Source of the DNA: a virus
Strand: one strand, 5' to 3'
Virus record (IMG/VR): IMGVR_UViG_3300032236_001100
Coordinates: 1 to 64,000 of that record
Length of the DNA: 64,000 nt
Positions 1 to 6,927 of the stretch are shown piece by piece (the stretch's first letter is position 1; every line of letters begins with the position of its first letter). The notes under the pieces are model-generated. The model was not told the DNA's origin, made no database searches, and worked only from the letters and a program-made list of their open reading frames with translations. A program made the translations under genes and the position numbers.

Positions 1-95
1 AGGGACTGGCCAGTAAGCCAGGGACTGGCCAGTAAGCCAGGGACTGGCCAGTAAGCCAGGGACTGGCCAGTAAGCCAGGGACTGGCCAGTAAGCC
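1..95. repeat. Tandem array of a 19-bp repeat
   Basis: Five identical head-to-tail copies of AGGGACTGGCCAGTAAGCC fill the left edge, followed by the first three or four bases of a sixth. Each unit contains the palindrome ACTGGCCAGT. There is no spacer variation, so it is not a CRISPR array. The array may extend beyond the window. It could be an iteron-like binding array, a terminal repeat, or an assembly artefact at a contig end; the sequence alone cannot decide. Confidence 0.9.
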
Positions 96-394
96 AGGAA
101 TTTTGGTATAGTGAACGAATGTTTAGTATGAAGTCCGCACTGGGAGCCTGGCCCCTATGGCCTCAATAGGGGTTGGCGGTAGGAAAAAAGCCGCGCCGGA
201 GCGCGCGCCCCCCCCTATGATTTTTGGAAACCAAAAACGATACCTCCCCGTAGATTTTTGGGAATATCCAACCAGCCCCCCGTATGATTTTTGGGAAGAA
301 AATAGGAAATTTCTGCGTCGATTTTGCTTGGGGTTCAATTAATCACTAGAATAGATTGCTTAACCCCTCATCGTCCCGCCACAGAGGAAATACA
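96..394. other. Non-coding left-end region
   Basis: No convincing gene is seen; the two short open frames here lack ribosome sites and mirror each other on opposite strands. The stretch carries three copies of a C-run followed by ATTTTTGG (about 208-230, 244-263 and 275-297), the same element that recurs in gaps between genes further right. The AGAGGAAA at 384-391 is the ribosome site of the next gene. Confidence 0.5.
208..297 (+). repeat. Three copies of the C-run/ATTTTTGG intergenic motif
   Basis: Three closely spaced matches to C4-8, a short spacer, then GATTTTTGG or AGATTTTTGGGA. Unlike the single copies that precede genes at 5-12 kb, these are clustered. They lie upstream of the gene at 395 in the same orientation. 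Confidence 0.6.
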
Positions 395-760
395 ATGCCT
401 AAGCCCGAGTTGCCGATCATCAAATTGCCCCAAACAAACGCGCCAGACTATCGGTTCCTTGGCGAACCTATCATGCGTTACCCGGACGGTGACGCCACTG
501 AACCCGGTCAACCGGAACCAGAGGTGATATCCGAGTTGTTCATCACCCTGGATGGTACTTATGTGATATGGCTGAATATCAACGGCATGAAGAAAGCGCA
601 CCCGTTCCCGGACGCCAGGGCAGCGGCAAAGTATCTCGACGACTCGATCAGAGCGAAAGGGAAATTCATGCAAGAGCGAGTGCGCGGCATGGTCAGATAT
701 CTATACAACCAGATTCGTCGTGAAGTTCGTGATGCTCGGGATAAGCAGCGACTTCAATAA
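395..760 (+). CDS. Small hypothetical phage protein (121 aa)
   Basis: No family is recognised. The ATG at 395 is chosen over an upstream TTG because AGAGGAAA lies a few bases before it, as for most genes here. The protein has a Pro-rich N-terminus, a central part with 'SELFITLDGTYVIWLNI', and a basic C-terminal helix rich in Arg (RRE, RDARDKQR). It is soluble, with no signal or membrane segment. Its last 68 bases overlap, tail to tail, the 3' end of the terminase gene on the other strand. It is the only rightward gene left of that gene. Confidence 0.7.
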   Translation: MPKPELPIIKLPQTNAPDYRFLGEPIMRYPDGDATEPGQPEPEVISELFITLDGTYVIWLNINGMKKAHPFPDARAAAKYLDDSIRAKGKFMQERVRGMVRYLYNQIRREVRDARDKQRLQ

Positions 761-1418
761 CCTGAGCTTCGCTATCGGGTTCCCAAGTCGTCCGGTAGCT
801 CACGTCAAGGGCTGTCTGTTCGATTGCTTCCGACTGGCTGGATACCGGCTTGCCGGAAGCAATCGCCCTTAACTGGGCCTCGCTGAGTTTTGATAGGTCA
901 AAGTTATTGACCTGAACGTCAGGCTTATCATCCCACAATCCGTGATATTTACCGAGTGTTTCGAGCGCACGAATACGGTCATAGAATTCGACCGAATCAC
1001 CTTGTTTAGTCGGCGTCACTTTCTTAACGAACGCCGCCGCGCCACACTCGAAAGCGCGTTGCCAGTCCCACGTTTTATACCCGCCATCGTGGATGATAAA
1101 GCACGATTGAATTGCTTCCATATCAGGGAATGCTTGATCGGTAATTGCCGCTAATACCTCACCCGGATTACCCGCGAAACACGAAGATAATTGATCAACC
1201 GCCTTAACTACGTGTGGTCGAGATAGCATATCGGCGGCAATCTGCCTCAACTCAGCGCGAGAGAGGCTTTCATCGGTAATTTTTGCCGCTGCCTTGATAG
1301 CCCCGGACGGTCCAGGTGTGGAAGCGTAGGCAACCACAAAGTCGGCTTCAAGCGGGTCAAGTTGCCTCAGTCTCGCCTTAGCAGACTCTGGCAAACTGGT
1401 GTTTTTTGTTCGTGCCAT
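693..1418 (-). CDS. Phage terminase small subunit (Terminase_2-like)
   Basis: Probably the DNA-recognition subunit of the packaging motor. The N-terminal third (about residues 18-80) reads like the terminase HTH domain: 'LDPLEADFVVAYASTPGPSGAIKAA', then 'ML.RPHVVKAVDQL'. The middle (about 135-165) has the typical 'FYDRIRALETLGKYHGLW' helix of small terminases of this class. The length of 241 aa is normal for the family. No large subunit follows within the window: the gene reads toward the left edge and ends in a convergent overlap with the gene at 395. The large terminase would be expected leftward, beyond position 1, or across a circular junction. The family call is from motifs only. Confidence 0.72.
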   Translation of the reverse strand: MARTKNTSLPESAKARLRQLDPLEADFVVAYASTPGPSGAIKAAAKITDESLSRAELRQIAADMLSRPHVVKAVDQLSSCFAGNPGEVLAAITDQAFPDMEAIQSCFIIHDGGYKTWDWQRAFECGAAAFVKKVTPTKQGDSVEFYDRIRALETLGKYHGLWDDKPDVQVNNFDLSKLSEAQLRAIASGKPVSSQSEAIEQTALDVSYRTTWEPDSEAQVIEVAAYPEHHELHDESGCIDI

Positions 1419-1463
1419 TTTCGGTACGTACTCCGATAAACAAGTAATTATTAGTACAGACTA

Positions 1464-1494
1464 AATATAACCATAACGCCGGGCTGACCTGCAA
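1464..1494 (-). promoter_or_regulatory. Possible leftward promoter for the terminase gene
   Basis: On the minus strand TTGCAG (1489-1494) and TATATT (1464-1469) are separated by 19 bp, longer than ideal. A GTACGTAC palindrome lies between this and the start codon, near 1424, and also occurs inside two rightward promoters (2470 and 4362). Confidence 0.35.
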
Positions 1495-1532
1495 CCAATT
1501 ATCAAGTTGCAAAAAAACTTTCTGGCAACCTA

Positions 1533-1561
1533 TTGACATTTATTGTCTTACTTGTTAAATT
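1533..1561 (+). promoter_or_regulatory. Sigma-70-type promoter, TTGACA-17-TAAATT
   Basis: A perfect -35 at 1533-1538, a 17-bp spacer, and TAAATT at 1556-1561. It sits about 55 bp upstream of the gene at 1616. GGCAACC directly before the -35 is identical to the bases before the promoter at 4353 and resembles half of the repressor operator. Confidence 0.8.
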
Positions 1562-1615
1562 AGACTTGTCGATTGATGAACGGCAAGTTGAAACCAACAC
1601 GAGAGGAACTAGTCG

Positions 1616-2038
1616 ATGCCTTACATTTACCTGGCTGATCTTTACTGTGACAAGTGCGGTGAAGCAATCCTTGACGATATCCACACTAACCGTCCACTGT
1701 CCGTTCCACCTAACCCTAGCGACGAATCAAGCTATGACTCGGACGAATACCCTAAGTACGCTTCTGGCGACGATGAAGCCGATTGTCCTCAGCACTGTGC
1801 TTGTGGTTCTGGTTGCCTTGCCGCTGAGGTGACTCCATCGGGGCGCAACGTGGGCTACTTCTTTATGAACGCCCTTACCAGTGAGGGTGAAGACTACGTA
1901 GTCCAGAGGTACCTCGAAGACCCGGCAAACGAAGTTGCACTTATGTGGTTCGATCACTATGCAAGCCAGGGCTACTCCAAAGTTGAGGAAGTCAAGAAAA
2001 TGAGTGACGATCTTCTAGAATTCCTCCTGGCCGACTGA
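1616..2038 (+). CDS. Cys-rich acidic hypothetical protein (140 aa)
   Basis: First gene of the rightward block. It starts at ATG 1616 behind CGAGAGGAAC. The N-terminus has CDKC (residues 11-14), followed after an acidic Asp/Ser stretch by C-x3-C-x-C-x3-C around residue 60, a pattern that could bind zinc. The C-terminal half is a predicted helical, acidic region ('VVQRYLEDPANEVALMWFDHYASQGYSKVEEVKK'). No family is recognised. It is driven by the strong promoter at 1533, so it is probably expressed early after infection. Confidence 0.75.
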   Translation: MPYIYLADLYCDKCGEAILDDIHTNRPLSVPPNPSDESSYDSDEYPKYASGDDEADCPQHCACGSGCLAAEVTPSGRNVGYFFMNALTSEGEDYVVQRYLEDPANEVALMWFDHYASQGYSKVEEVKKMSDDLLEFLLAD

Positions 2039-2097
2039 CCGTTACCACTCCCCTACCCTTACCGCTGACCCGGTCCAACACGAGAGGATAGATAGTG

Positions 2098-2433
2098 ATG
2101 CCATTCATGACGCCCAAATACGATCACGGTGGTTACTATGCGGTCGAGACTACCCACGGCACCGAATGTGTCCCAGCAAGCCTAGTAGGGCTTCACGCGA
2201 CGATTGAAGACCTGATCGACTACACTGAGGGCAACCCTCACGAAGATCAGGATATTGAATTCAAGGCCGGTGTAGGCGTTCGACTGTCCGCACCTGGCTA
2301 TATGGATTGCACTGACTGGTCTTTCTTCGCCACTGAAGATGAGGCCCGCGAGTACGTCAAGGATACCTATGAAGTTGACCCCGATAGCGGTGAAGACCTC
2401 ACTGGCGACGATGAAACTGGCGACAATCAATAA
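2098..2433 (+). CDS. Small acidic hypothetical protein (111 aa)
   Basis: Begins at ATG 2098 after CGAGAGGATAGATAGTG; a GTG three bases earlier is possible. The protein is very acidic, with an Asp/Glu/Gly C-terminal tail (EVDPDSGEDLTGDDETGD), a feature seen in DNA-mimic or inhibitor proteins but not diagnostic. It contains 'WSFFATEDEAREYVKDTYE', an amphipathic helix after an aromatic strand; a similar 'RYFATEGK' stretch occurs in the gene at 3893. No family recognised. Confidence 0.75.
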   Translation: MPFMTPKYDHGGYYAVETTHGTECVPASLVGLHATIEDLIDYTEGNPHEDQDIEFKAGVGVRLSAPGYMDCTDWSFFATEDEAREYVKDTYEVDPDSGEDLTGDDETGDNQ

Positions 2434-2460
2434 AGTTGCCAAAAAGTTGCAACAAAGTTA

Positions 2461-2489
2461 TTGACAATAGTACGTACCGATATTACATT
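2461..2489 (+). promoter_or_regulatory. Sigma-70-type promoter, TTGACA-17-TACATT
   Basis: TTGACA at 2461-2466, exactly 17 bp, then TACATT at 2484-2489. The spacer holds GTACGTAC. Repressor-like half sites (GTTGCC, GTTGCAAC) lie just upstream at 2436-2452. It drives the gene at 2544. Confidence 0.85.
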
Positions 2490-2543
2490 GTATAAGTCGA
2501 GTGAATGAACGCTCGACTTGACCCAACCCGAGAGGATAGAACG

Positions 2544-2846
2544 ATGGACTTTTTCCGACGATACGAGAACGAACCGGTTTCTACGCTCCTGGCCTTGCCC
2601 TGGAATACGGTCCAGATCGTCATTCCTAAGAACGATGGTAGCAAAATCTGCTACGGTGAAGAGCTTGCACCCGCTGATGCAACCAAAGAAGTCCTGGCTT
2701 ATTGGGTTGCCTATGCGAAAGAAAGAAACCTTGATATCGAGCTTTACTTCAACGCCTGTAAATGTCTTCTGTCAGACGGGCTGACGGTCAAGATCAACGA
2801 AGACCTGATCGTGACCCGTTGCGTAGAAGCGTGTCTGGGCGGTTAA
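2544..2846 (+). CDS. Small hypothetical protein (100 aa)
   Basis: The start at ATG 2544 is set by CCGAGAGGATAGAACG, the same leader used at 3893; an upstream in-frame ATG at 2505 has no ribosome site. The protein begins 'MDFFRRYENEPVSTLLALPW' and contains a hydrophobic-polar pattern fitting a small alpha/beta fold. There are three Cys in the C-terminal half. No known family is recognised. It is bracketed by two strong promoters, so it is probably a monocistronic early gene. Confidence 0.7.
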   Translation: MDFFRRYENEPVSTLLALPWNTVQIVIPKNDGSKICYGEELAPADATKEVLAYWVAYAKERNLDIELYFNACKCLLSDGLTVKINEDLIVTRCVEACLGG

Positions 2847-2864
2847 TTTTCAAACTGCAACCCG

Positions 2865-2893
2865 TTGACAATTACTGTCCTACTTGTTAGAAT
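2865..2893 (+). promoter_or_regulatory. Sigma-70-type promoter, TTGACA-17-TAGAAT
   Basis: TTGACA at 2865-2870, 17-bp spacer, TAGAAT at 2888-2893. A TGCAAC half-site precedes the -35. It drives the amidotransferase-like gene at 2969. The spacer ('ATTACTGTCCTACTTGT') closely resembles that of the promoter at 1533, so the two are probably copies of one element. Confidence 0.85.
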
Positions 2894-2968
2894 GTAATTC
2901 TAATCAACGTGGTAGCAAGTTCTGACCGGCTTGCTATCACCTTATTCTCAACCGAGAGGAATATGCTT

Positions 2969-3811
2969 ATGTGTGTGATCATCGACCGTCCCGCTGGTGT
3001 AGTTGTTACCAAGTCTATGGTTGAAGCCGCGACTACCCGCAATAGTGATGGCTGGGGTATTGCCATCACCCGCAAAGATGGCGTTATTGAGGTCGTTCGC
3101 GGTTTCGGTAGCAAAAAAGCGTTCAAGGCCGTTAAGAACGCTGGTGAATGCCCGTTCGTTTTTCACGCTCGACTGGCAACACACGGTGTTATCAACGTCG
3201 ATAACTGTCACCCGTTCACGATTCTTGACGGCCAGTATGTGGTGATTCACAACGGCATCGTTGATGCTGTCCCAGAAGTCTGGACAGAGTACAGTGATAC
3301 CGCCCACCTTGCCTACGGCATCATTGAGCCTATGCTCAACATGCACCCCGAGTGGTTCGACGATGGAACACTTGCCAAGTTCGTTGATGCCCTGGCTGGC
3401 TACTCCAAGATCGTGATTATCCGCGCTTCTGACGGCAAGCACTGCTGGGTTAACCGTCACTTGGGTGAAGACTATGACGGCCTCTGGATTTCTAACCGCA
3501 CTTGCGTTCCGGTAGTCGCCACGGTCGCCAGGATTGTTGACAAAGTACCCTCTGGCAAGAAAGCGACTAAGGGAACCGCTAAGAAGTCCGTTTCCTCTTC
3601 GTCACTTTGGGGCGACTGGGACTTCATGACTGAAGCCGAAAACGATGATCGTTGGTCCCCTGAACCAGTCGGAGACTACACCACGGTCAACCAGCGCGGA
3701 CTCTGGCAGATGAACGATCTTGCATATTGCACATATCACGATATTGTCGATCTGTGCAAGAATGATCCCGAGGGTATGGCGTCACTGATTCACGACTATC
3801 TCGATAACTGA
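2969..3811 (+). CDS. Class-II glutamine amidotransferase-like protein (Ntn fold)
   Basis: Expected to release ammonia from glutamine at an N-terminal Cys. With the start at ATG 2969, which has the better spacing to CGAGAGGA than ATG 2963, residue 2 is Cys, as class-II enzymes require. Other family landmarks follow in order: NSDGWG (25-30), HARLATHG (66-73), CHPF (80-83), HNG (94-96) and SDT (109-111). At 280 aa it holds one glutaminase domain plus a Lys/Ser-rich linker near 205-225 and a C-terminal segment of unknown type. No synthetase or QueC-like partner domain is seen. It sits among small early genes behind its own promoter. The acceptor substrate is unknown; DNA-base, nucleotide or host-metabolite modification are options. 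Confidence 0.8.
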   Translation: MCVIIDRPAGVVVTKSMVEAATTRNSDGWGIAITRKDGVIEVVRGFGSKKAFKAVKNAGECPFVFHARLATHGVINVDNCHPFTILDGQYVVIHNGIVDAVPEVWTEYSDTAHLAYGIIEPMLNMHPEWFDDGTLAKFVDALAGYSKIVIIRASDGKHCWVNRHLGEDYDGLWISNRTCVPVVATVARIVDKVPSGKKATKGTAKKSVSSSSLWGDWDFMTEAENDDRWSPEPVGDYTTVNQRGLWQMNDLAYCTYHDIVDLCKNDPEGMASLIHDYLDN

Positions 3812-3892
3812 GGAACGCTGGCGGCTTAACTTTCGTCACGAGTCAGTCTGACCGCTGATTCGTGGCCTTTACCTAACCGAGAGGATAGAACG

Positions 3893-4342
3893 ATGGCTGA
3901 TTGCAAGATCATTGCACGGGGCATGCTTGGAGACCATCAGATTGAAGCCCCTGTGGTCAATCCAGGTGGGTGGTTCGGCCAAACGTGGCTGATTGAAATC
4001 GGTGGTTCATACTGGCCTAGCTACTTCTGTGTTGAGGCCGATACGCTTAGTGATGCCATTGATGAGTTTAGTGATTCACAGTATGGCCACCTGATTCATA
4101 TCAATGAATCGGACCTTGCAGACTACGGCATCGACACGGACGAACCTACGTGTTACTTCGCTGGCAACGATGGCAAGCCGTCTGACCTTACTAACATGGC
4201 TATCCACGGCATTGAGGGACGTAGGGGACGCAAGCCCTGGAATTGTCGCTACTTCGCCACTGAGGGTAAGCGTTGGCCACGATCTGGGGTTGACCCCTTG
4301 CGGGTTGACGTAGTGGTTGCCTTGACTGAGGAAAAAAGTTGA
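3893..4342 (+). CDS. Hypothetical phage protein (149 aa)
   Basis: Starts at ATG 3893 after CCGAGAGGATAGAACG. It has an aromatic-rich N-terminal half ('PGGWFGQTWLIEIGGSYWPSYFCVEAD'), then an acidic helix ('LSDAIDEFSDSQYGH'), and a basic stretch with Trp near the C-terminus. Small proteins of this look are common in phage early regions, but no named family is recognised. No signal peptide or membrane segment. Its last codons overlap the operator at 4338. Confidence 0.72.
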   Translation: MADCKIIARGMLGDHQIEAPVVNPGGWFGQTWLIEIGGSYWPSYFCVEADTLSDAIDEFSDSQYGHLIHINESDLADYGIDTDEPTCYFAGNDGKPSDLTNMAIHGIEGRRGRKPWNCRYFATEGKRWPRSGVDPLRVDVVVALTEEKS

Positions 4343-4349
4343 CGGCAAC
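4338..4349. promoter_or_regulatory. Operator-like palindrome GTTGACGGCAAC
   Basis: A GTTG-N4-CAAC dyad three bases upstream of the -35 of the promoter at 4353. An identical 12-mer occurs at 24560-24571 and close relatives lie at 30752, 31644 and 38609. It is proposed as a binding site of the XRE repressor encoded at 30833. Confidence 0.6.
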
Positions 4350-4352
4350 CTA

Positions 4353-4381
4353 TTGACAACAATACGTACCCGTGGTACATT
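4353..4381 (+). promoter_or_regulatory. Sigma-70-type promoter, TTGACA-17-TACATT
   Basis: TTGACA at 4353-4358 and TACATT at 4376-4381, spaced 17 bp. Spacer and downstream bases (TACGTACC; AAGTCGAGTGAAT) are nearly the same as in the promoter at 2461, showing a duplicated promoter cassette. It drives the gene at 4430. Confidence 0.85.
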
Positions 4382-4429
4382 ATGTAAGTCGAGTGAATAA
4401 ACGACCTGAAACACGAGAGGATATCAAGG

Positions 4430-5125
4430 ATGCCCAAGTCAATCGAGATTAAGGTTTACACGCTGGCCGAACTGAAGTCGATGGCTGACGCCAAAGATGC
4501 AAGCAAGGCCCAGCGCAAGGCTTACGAGAAAGCACTTGAATGGGTGCGAGAGGGTCAAGCCGATGGCAATTACTGGCACGAAGAAATCATTGCAGACTGG
4601 ACTTACAACCTGAAGCGAATCGGCTTCACCGCCCCCAGAATTTTCTTCAGTGGTTTCGGTAGCCAGGGTGACGGGGCTTGCTTCACTTGCAACTCCATCG
4701 ACTTCGAGAAACTGGCCGTTGCCATCGCGGAAGCAAAAAGCAACCTGATGCCTGATCGTAGTGACGTGACTGAGTTTCTCTTGACCATTCGCAACTATAA
4801 GCCGTTCGTGTCCCGGCTTGCCAAATTGTGTGACGGTGGCTTCATTGAGATGGCAATCGAGCGCGGCACGTCACGTTACTGTCACGAGAAAACGGTAGAA
4901 TTGACCGTTGACGCTCATGAGTCGAGCAATACCCGCAAGACCGCCTTCAAGACTCGCCTTGAAGAGTTCAAGCAAGACCTTGACTGGTTTCGCGTCAGAC
5001 TGTGCCGCGCAATCTACCGTGACCTTGAAAGTTCCTACGACTACCTCATGAGCGACGAAGCATGCATTGGTATGGCTGAGGCCAACGATTACACGTTCAC
5101 CGAGTACGGTATGAGACTAGGCTAA
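4430..5125 (+). CDS. Phage protein with a SGFGSQGDGACF motif (231 aa)
   Basis: Starts at ATG 4430 behind CGAGAGGATATCAAGG. The most telling segment is 'FFSGFGSQGDGACFT' (about residues 71-85), preceded by a helix ending 'WTYNLKRIGF'. This motif recurs in a widespread phage family of unknown function. The C-terminal half is helical with many charged residues ('FKTRLEEFKQDLDWFRVRLCRAIYRDLESSYDYL'). No signal peptide. Expression is probably under the operator at 4338, so it may be shut off in lysogens. Confidence 0.75.
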   Translation: MPKSIEIKVYTLAELKSMADAKDASKAQRKAYEKALEWVREGQADGNYWHEEIIADWTYNLKRIGFTAPRIFFSGFGSQGDGACFTCNSIDFEKLAVAIAEAKSNLMPDRSDVTEFLLTIRNYKPFVSRLAKLCDGGFIEMAIERGTSRYCHEKTVELTVDAHESSNTRKTAFKTRLEEFKQDLDWFRVRLCRAIYRDLESSYDYLMSDEACIGMAEANDYTFTEYGMRLG

Positions 5126-5151
5126 CGCCCATACCGCACCCGCAACCACTT

Positions 5152-5174
5152 ACCCCGCTTCGTGATTTTTTGAG
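5152..5174 (+). promoter_or_regulatory. C-run/ATTTTTTG leader motif
   Basis: ACCCCGCTTCGTGATTTTTT followed by GAG, then CTGACCGGC and CCGAGAGGAT before the ATG at 5220. This is a full copy of the composite leader seen between many early genes. Confidence 0.55.
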
Positions 5175-5219
5175 TTTCTTTACACTGCTCTGACCGGCAT
5201 TACCCGAGAGGATTGACCG

Positions 5220-5936
5220 ATGATGAATCTGCCTAAGATCGAAGACTTGTCTGGCGACACGATTGATAGCAAGCCCGTTGAATTCGATTTCAGCACGGGC
5301 TACGGTGAAACGTGGGATATCGTCCAAGAATACCCGGAAGACTGGACCGCTGAGGATTGCAAGCGGTTCCTTGACGATAATGGCCGCGACTATGACAGTG
5401 AGCTGACCCGCTACTTCCACGACCTTGAAGCCCTCATGCCTGATGATGCTACTGAGGAACTTGAATCGTCCGACACGCCTGAAGGTCTTATCAAGGCCCT
5501 TGACGCCAGGCTGATCGACCATACTGACGAAGATAGCAAGCACTGCACCGAGCTTCGCTACCTGGCTTCAGAAGTGCTGTCTAACAGCGACTACAACTTC
5601 CCAGTCATGAACTATATCTACCCGCTGCCAAGCGGTGACGCCGATAGGATTAGGGGCAAAGTCAACAATCTTGTTAGTACGACCTTGATTCACCGCCTGG
5701 ATACCGATACTTACGGACTGGCCTTAACTGGCGGCGGGATGGACTTCTCAATCGAAATCTGCAAGTCGTTCATCGCCCTTGGCTATATGCCGCCAGTCCA
5801 CTTCTGTGACCTGCCCCGTATGTCCGGGTTCCCGTCAAGCCGTTTCGACCGCTTGGTGATTGAGGCGTGCAAGGAATCGTGCCGTATCGCTATCAAGCGT
5901 ATCGGCTTCACTATCTACCGCCTAGAATCGTTCTGA
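5220..5936 (+). CDS. Acidic hypothetical protein (238 aa)
   Basis: The ATG at 5220 keeps the usual spacing to CCGAGAGGATTGACCG; the next codon is also ATG. The N-terminal half is rich in Asp/Glu ('YPEDWTAEDCKRFLDDNGRDYDSELTRYFHDLEALMPDD'). The C-terminal half is more hydrophobic, with 'LALTGGGMDFSIEICKSFIALGYMPP', a pattern common to an uncharacterised phage protein group. No catalytic signature was identified. It is one of the larger early proteins and stands in a gap-separated single-gene unit with its own leader. Confidence 0.75.
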   Translation: MMNLPKIEDLSGDTIDSKPVEFDFSTGYGETWDIVQEYPEDWTAEDCKRFLDDNGRDYDSELTRYFHDLEALMPDDATEELESSDTPEGLIKALDARLIDHTDEDSKHCTELRYLASEVLSNSDYNFPVMNYIYPLPSGDADRIRGKVNNLVSTTLIHRLDTDTYGLALTGGGMDFSIEICKSFIALGYMPPVHFCDLPRMSGFPSSRFDRLVIEACKESCRIAIKRIGFTIYRLESF

Positions 5937-5955
5937 CCTAACCCTCTTATGTATC

Positions 5956-5980
5956 ACCCCCCAGCCATAGATTTTTGGGA
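5956..5980 (+). promoter_or_regulatory. C-run/ATTTTTGGGA leader motif
   Basis: CACCCCCCAGCCATAGATTT continues to ATTTTTGGGAG. The trailing GGGAG also lies at ribosome-site distance from the ATG at 5990, so in this copy one sequence may serve both roles. Confidence 0.55.
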
Positions 5981-5989
5981 GCCAATACG

Positions 5990-6262
5990 ATGGATGCCAG
6001 CAAGCTACTGAATTCGGCCACTGCCGCCGCTGATGGCACGTATGTTCTGTATGCACCTCGCGCTAATCGCGCGGTCCTCATGGTGGCCAAAAACAACCGA
6101 GTCGCTATGGTGGCCGTTGTCGATGAAAGTTCCTATTACGGTTGGGCCGTTACTCGCGTTACTGGTTCCGAAGCGGAGCTAGTAGCTTCGACGGTCTTCT
6201 GTCAGCCATCTGGCCAACCAAGCGGAGTCGATCTTGCCAAAGTTGACGTGTTCAAGTTCTGA
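5990..6262 (+). CDS. Small hypothetical protein (90 aa)
   Basis: The start at ATG 5990 sits 8 bases after GGGAG; an in-frame TTG at 5975 lies inside the leader motif and is less likely. The sequence alternates hydrophobic strands ('GTYVLYAP', 'RAVLMVAKNNRVAMVAVVDE', 'YYGWAVTRV'), fitting a small beta-barrel or beta-sheet domain. No family recognised. Confidence 0.7.
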   Translation: MDASKLLNSATAAADGTYVLYAPRANRAVLMVAKNNRVAMVAVVDESSYYGWAVTRVTGSEAELVASTVFCQPSGQPSGVDLAKVDVFKF

Positions 6263-6311
6263 GTTAATTTCGGCAAGCAAACTGATTCTAAACCCGGCGT
6301 TTCCGGTACTG

Positions 6312-6333
6312 ACCCCCGGACACGATTTTTGAG
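6312..6333 (+). promoter_or_regulatory. C-run/ATTTTTGAG leader motif
   Basis: ACCCCCGGACACGATTTTTG; nine of its core bases are shared with the copy at 6855. It is followed within 10 bp by the 16-bp palindrome and then by the ribosome site for 6381. Confidence 0.6.
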
Positions 6334-6341
6334 ACTGAGCT

Positions 6342-6357
6342 GTCTCCGCGCGGAGAC
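6342..6357. repeat. 16-bp perfect palindrome GTCTCCGCGCGGAGAC, copy 1
   Basis: Exact inverted repeat in the gap before the gene at 6381, flanked as T...A. Four more exact copies lie at 19343, 33130, 40780 and 55686, with a degenerate one at 27986. A repeat this long and exact across unrelated regions is not expected by chance. Confidence 0.9.
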
Positions 6358-6380
6358 AAACAACCGAGAGGATATTGATC

Positions 6381-6836
6381 ATGCCTATCACTCGCAACGG
6401 CTTAGAACTTCACTGTTACGCGCCAGGTGACGGTGCCCTATCTTTTAGCTGGGTTGACATTAGAGAGGGAAACGTAGTCCCTGGAAAGGTAACGCCATCA
6501 CTTGCGCGTAGATTCCTGAAAAGTCGTGACGGACTGGGACGCCGCGACTATCACGTTGTGACAGTCAACGGTGAAGTCAGACTTGCACCACCTGTTAGGC
6601 GTGTCTGTGACGACGTGGTTCGTGTTAAATGGCATATGTCAACGCTATGCAAAAATTACGCAGACGTTCGTATCGAAGTCACTGGTGGGCCTGGCCCAGT
6701 CACGTTCTACCAGCTTAAAGCATGGACTATTGACGAGGATGGAACCAAAGTCGATTTCAAGCATATCTCTAGTTTGATGGCCATCGTTTTCTTTCTGAAC
6801 CACCAGCAACTCTACAAGGAACTGGGCCTGGCATAA
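6381..6836 (+). CDS. Hypothetical protein (151 aa)
   Basis: Starts at ATG 6381 after CCGAGAGGATATTGATC; a TTG six bases earlier is not needed. It contains 'SFSWVDIREGNVVPGKVTPSLARRFLKSRDG' and ends with 'LMAIVFFLNHQQLYKELGLA', a helix at the C-terminus. Basic residues are frequent in the centre. No known domain is recognised, and there is no signal peptide. Confidence 0.72.
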   Translation: MPITRNGLELHCYAPGDGALSFSWVDIREGNVVPGKVTPSLARRFLKSRDGLGRRDYHVVTVNGEVRLAPPVRRVCDDVVRVKWHMSTLCKNYADVRIEVTGGPGPVTFYQLKAWTIDEDGTKVDFKHISSLMAIVFFLNHQQLYKELGLA

Positions 6837-6854
6837 AGCTCTAGCTACGCGAAA

Positions 6855-6878
6855 CACCCCCGGACACGATTTTTCGAG
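6855..6878 (+). promoter_or_regulatory. C-run/ATTTTTCGAG leader motif
   Basis: CACCCCCGGACACGATTTTT then CGAG, followed by GCTGACCCGGC and ACGAGAGGA before the ATG at 6928. A complete composite leader. Confidence 0.6.
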
Positions 6879-6927
6879 ATTGACTAAGCCGCTGACCCGG
6901 CCATTCCCAAACGAGAGGACCACGATC

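Noticed and set aside
1-95. CRISPR-like array
   Set aside because: The units are directly contiguous with no variable spacers, and no cas genes are present.
2909-2968. Longer N-terminus for the amidotransferase-like protein
   Set aside because: It would overlap the promoter and ribosome site, and would put the catalytic Cys away from position 2.
6342-6357. 16-bp palindrome as a simple transcription terminator
   Set aside because: No T-run follows in most copies, one copy is inside dut and one lies directly upstream of a gene; a hairpin terminator role does not fit all sites.
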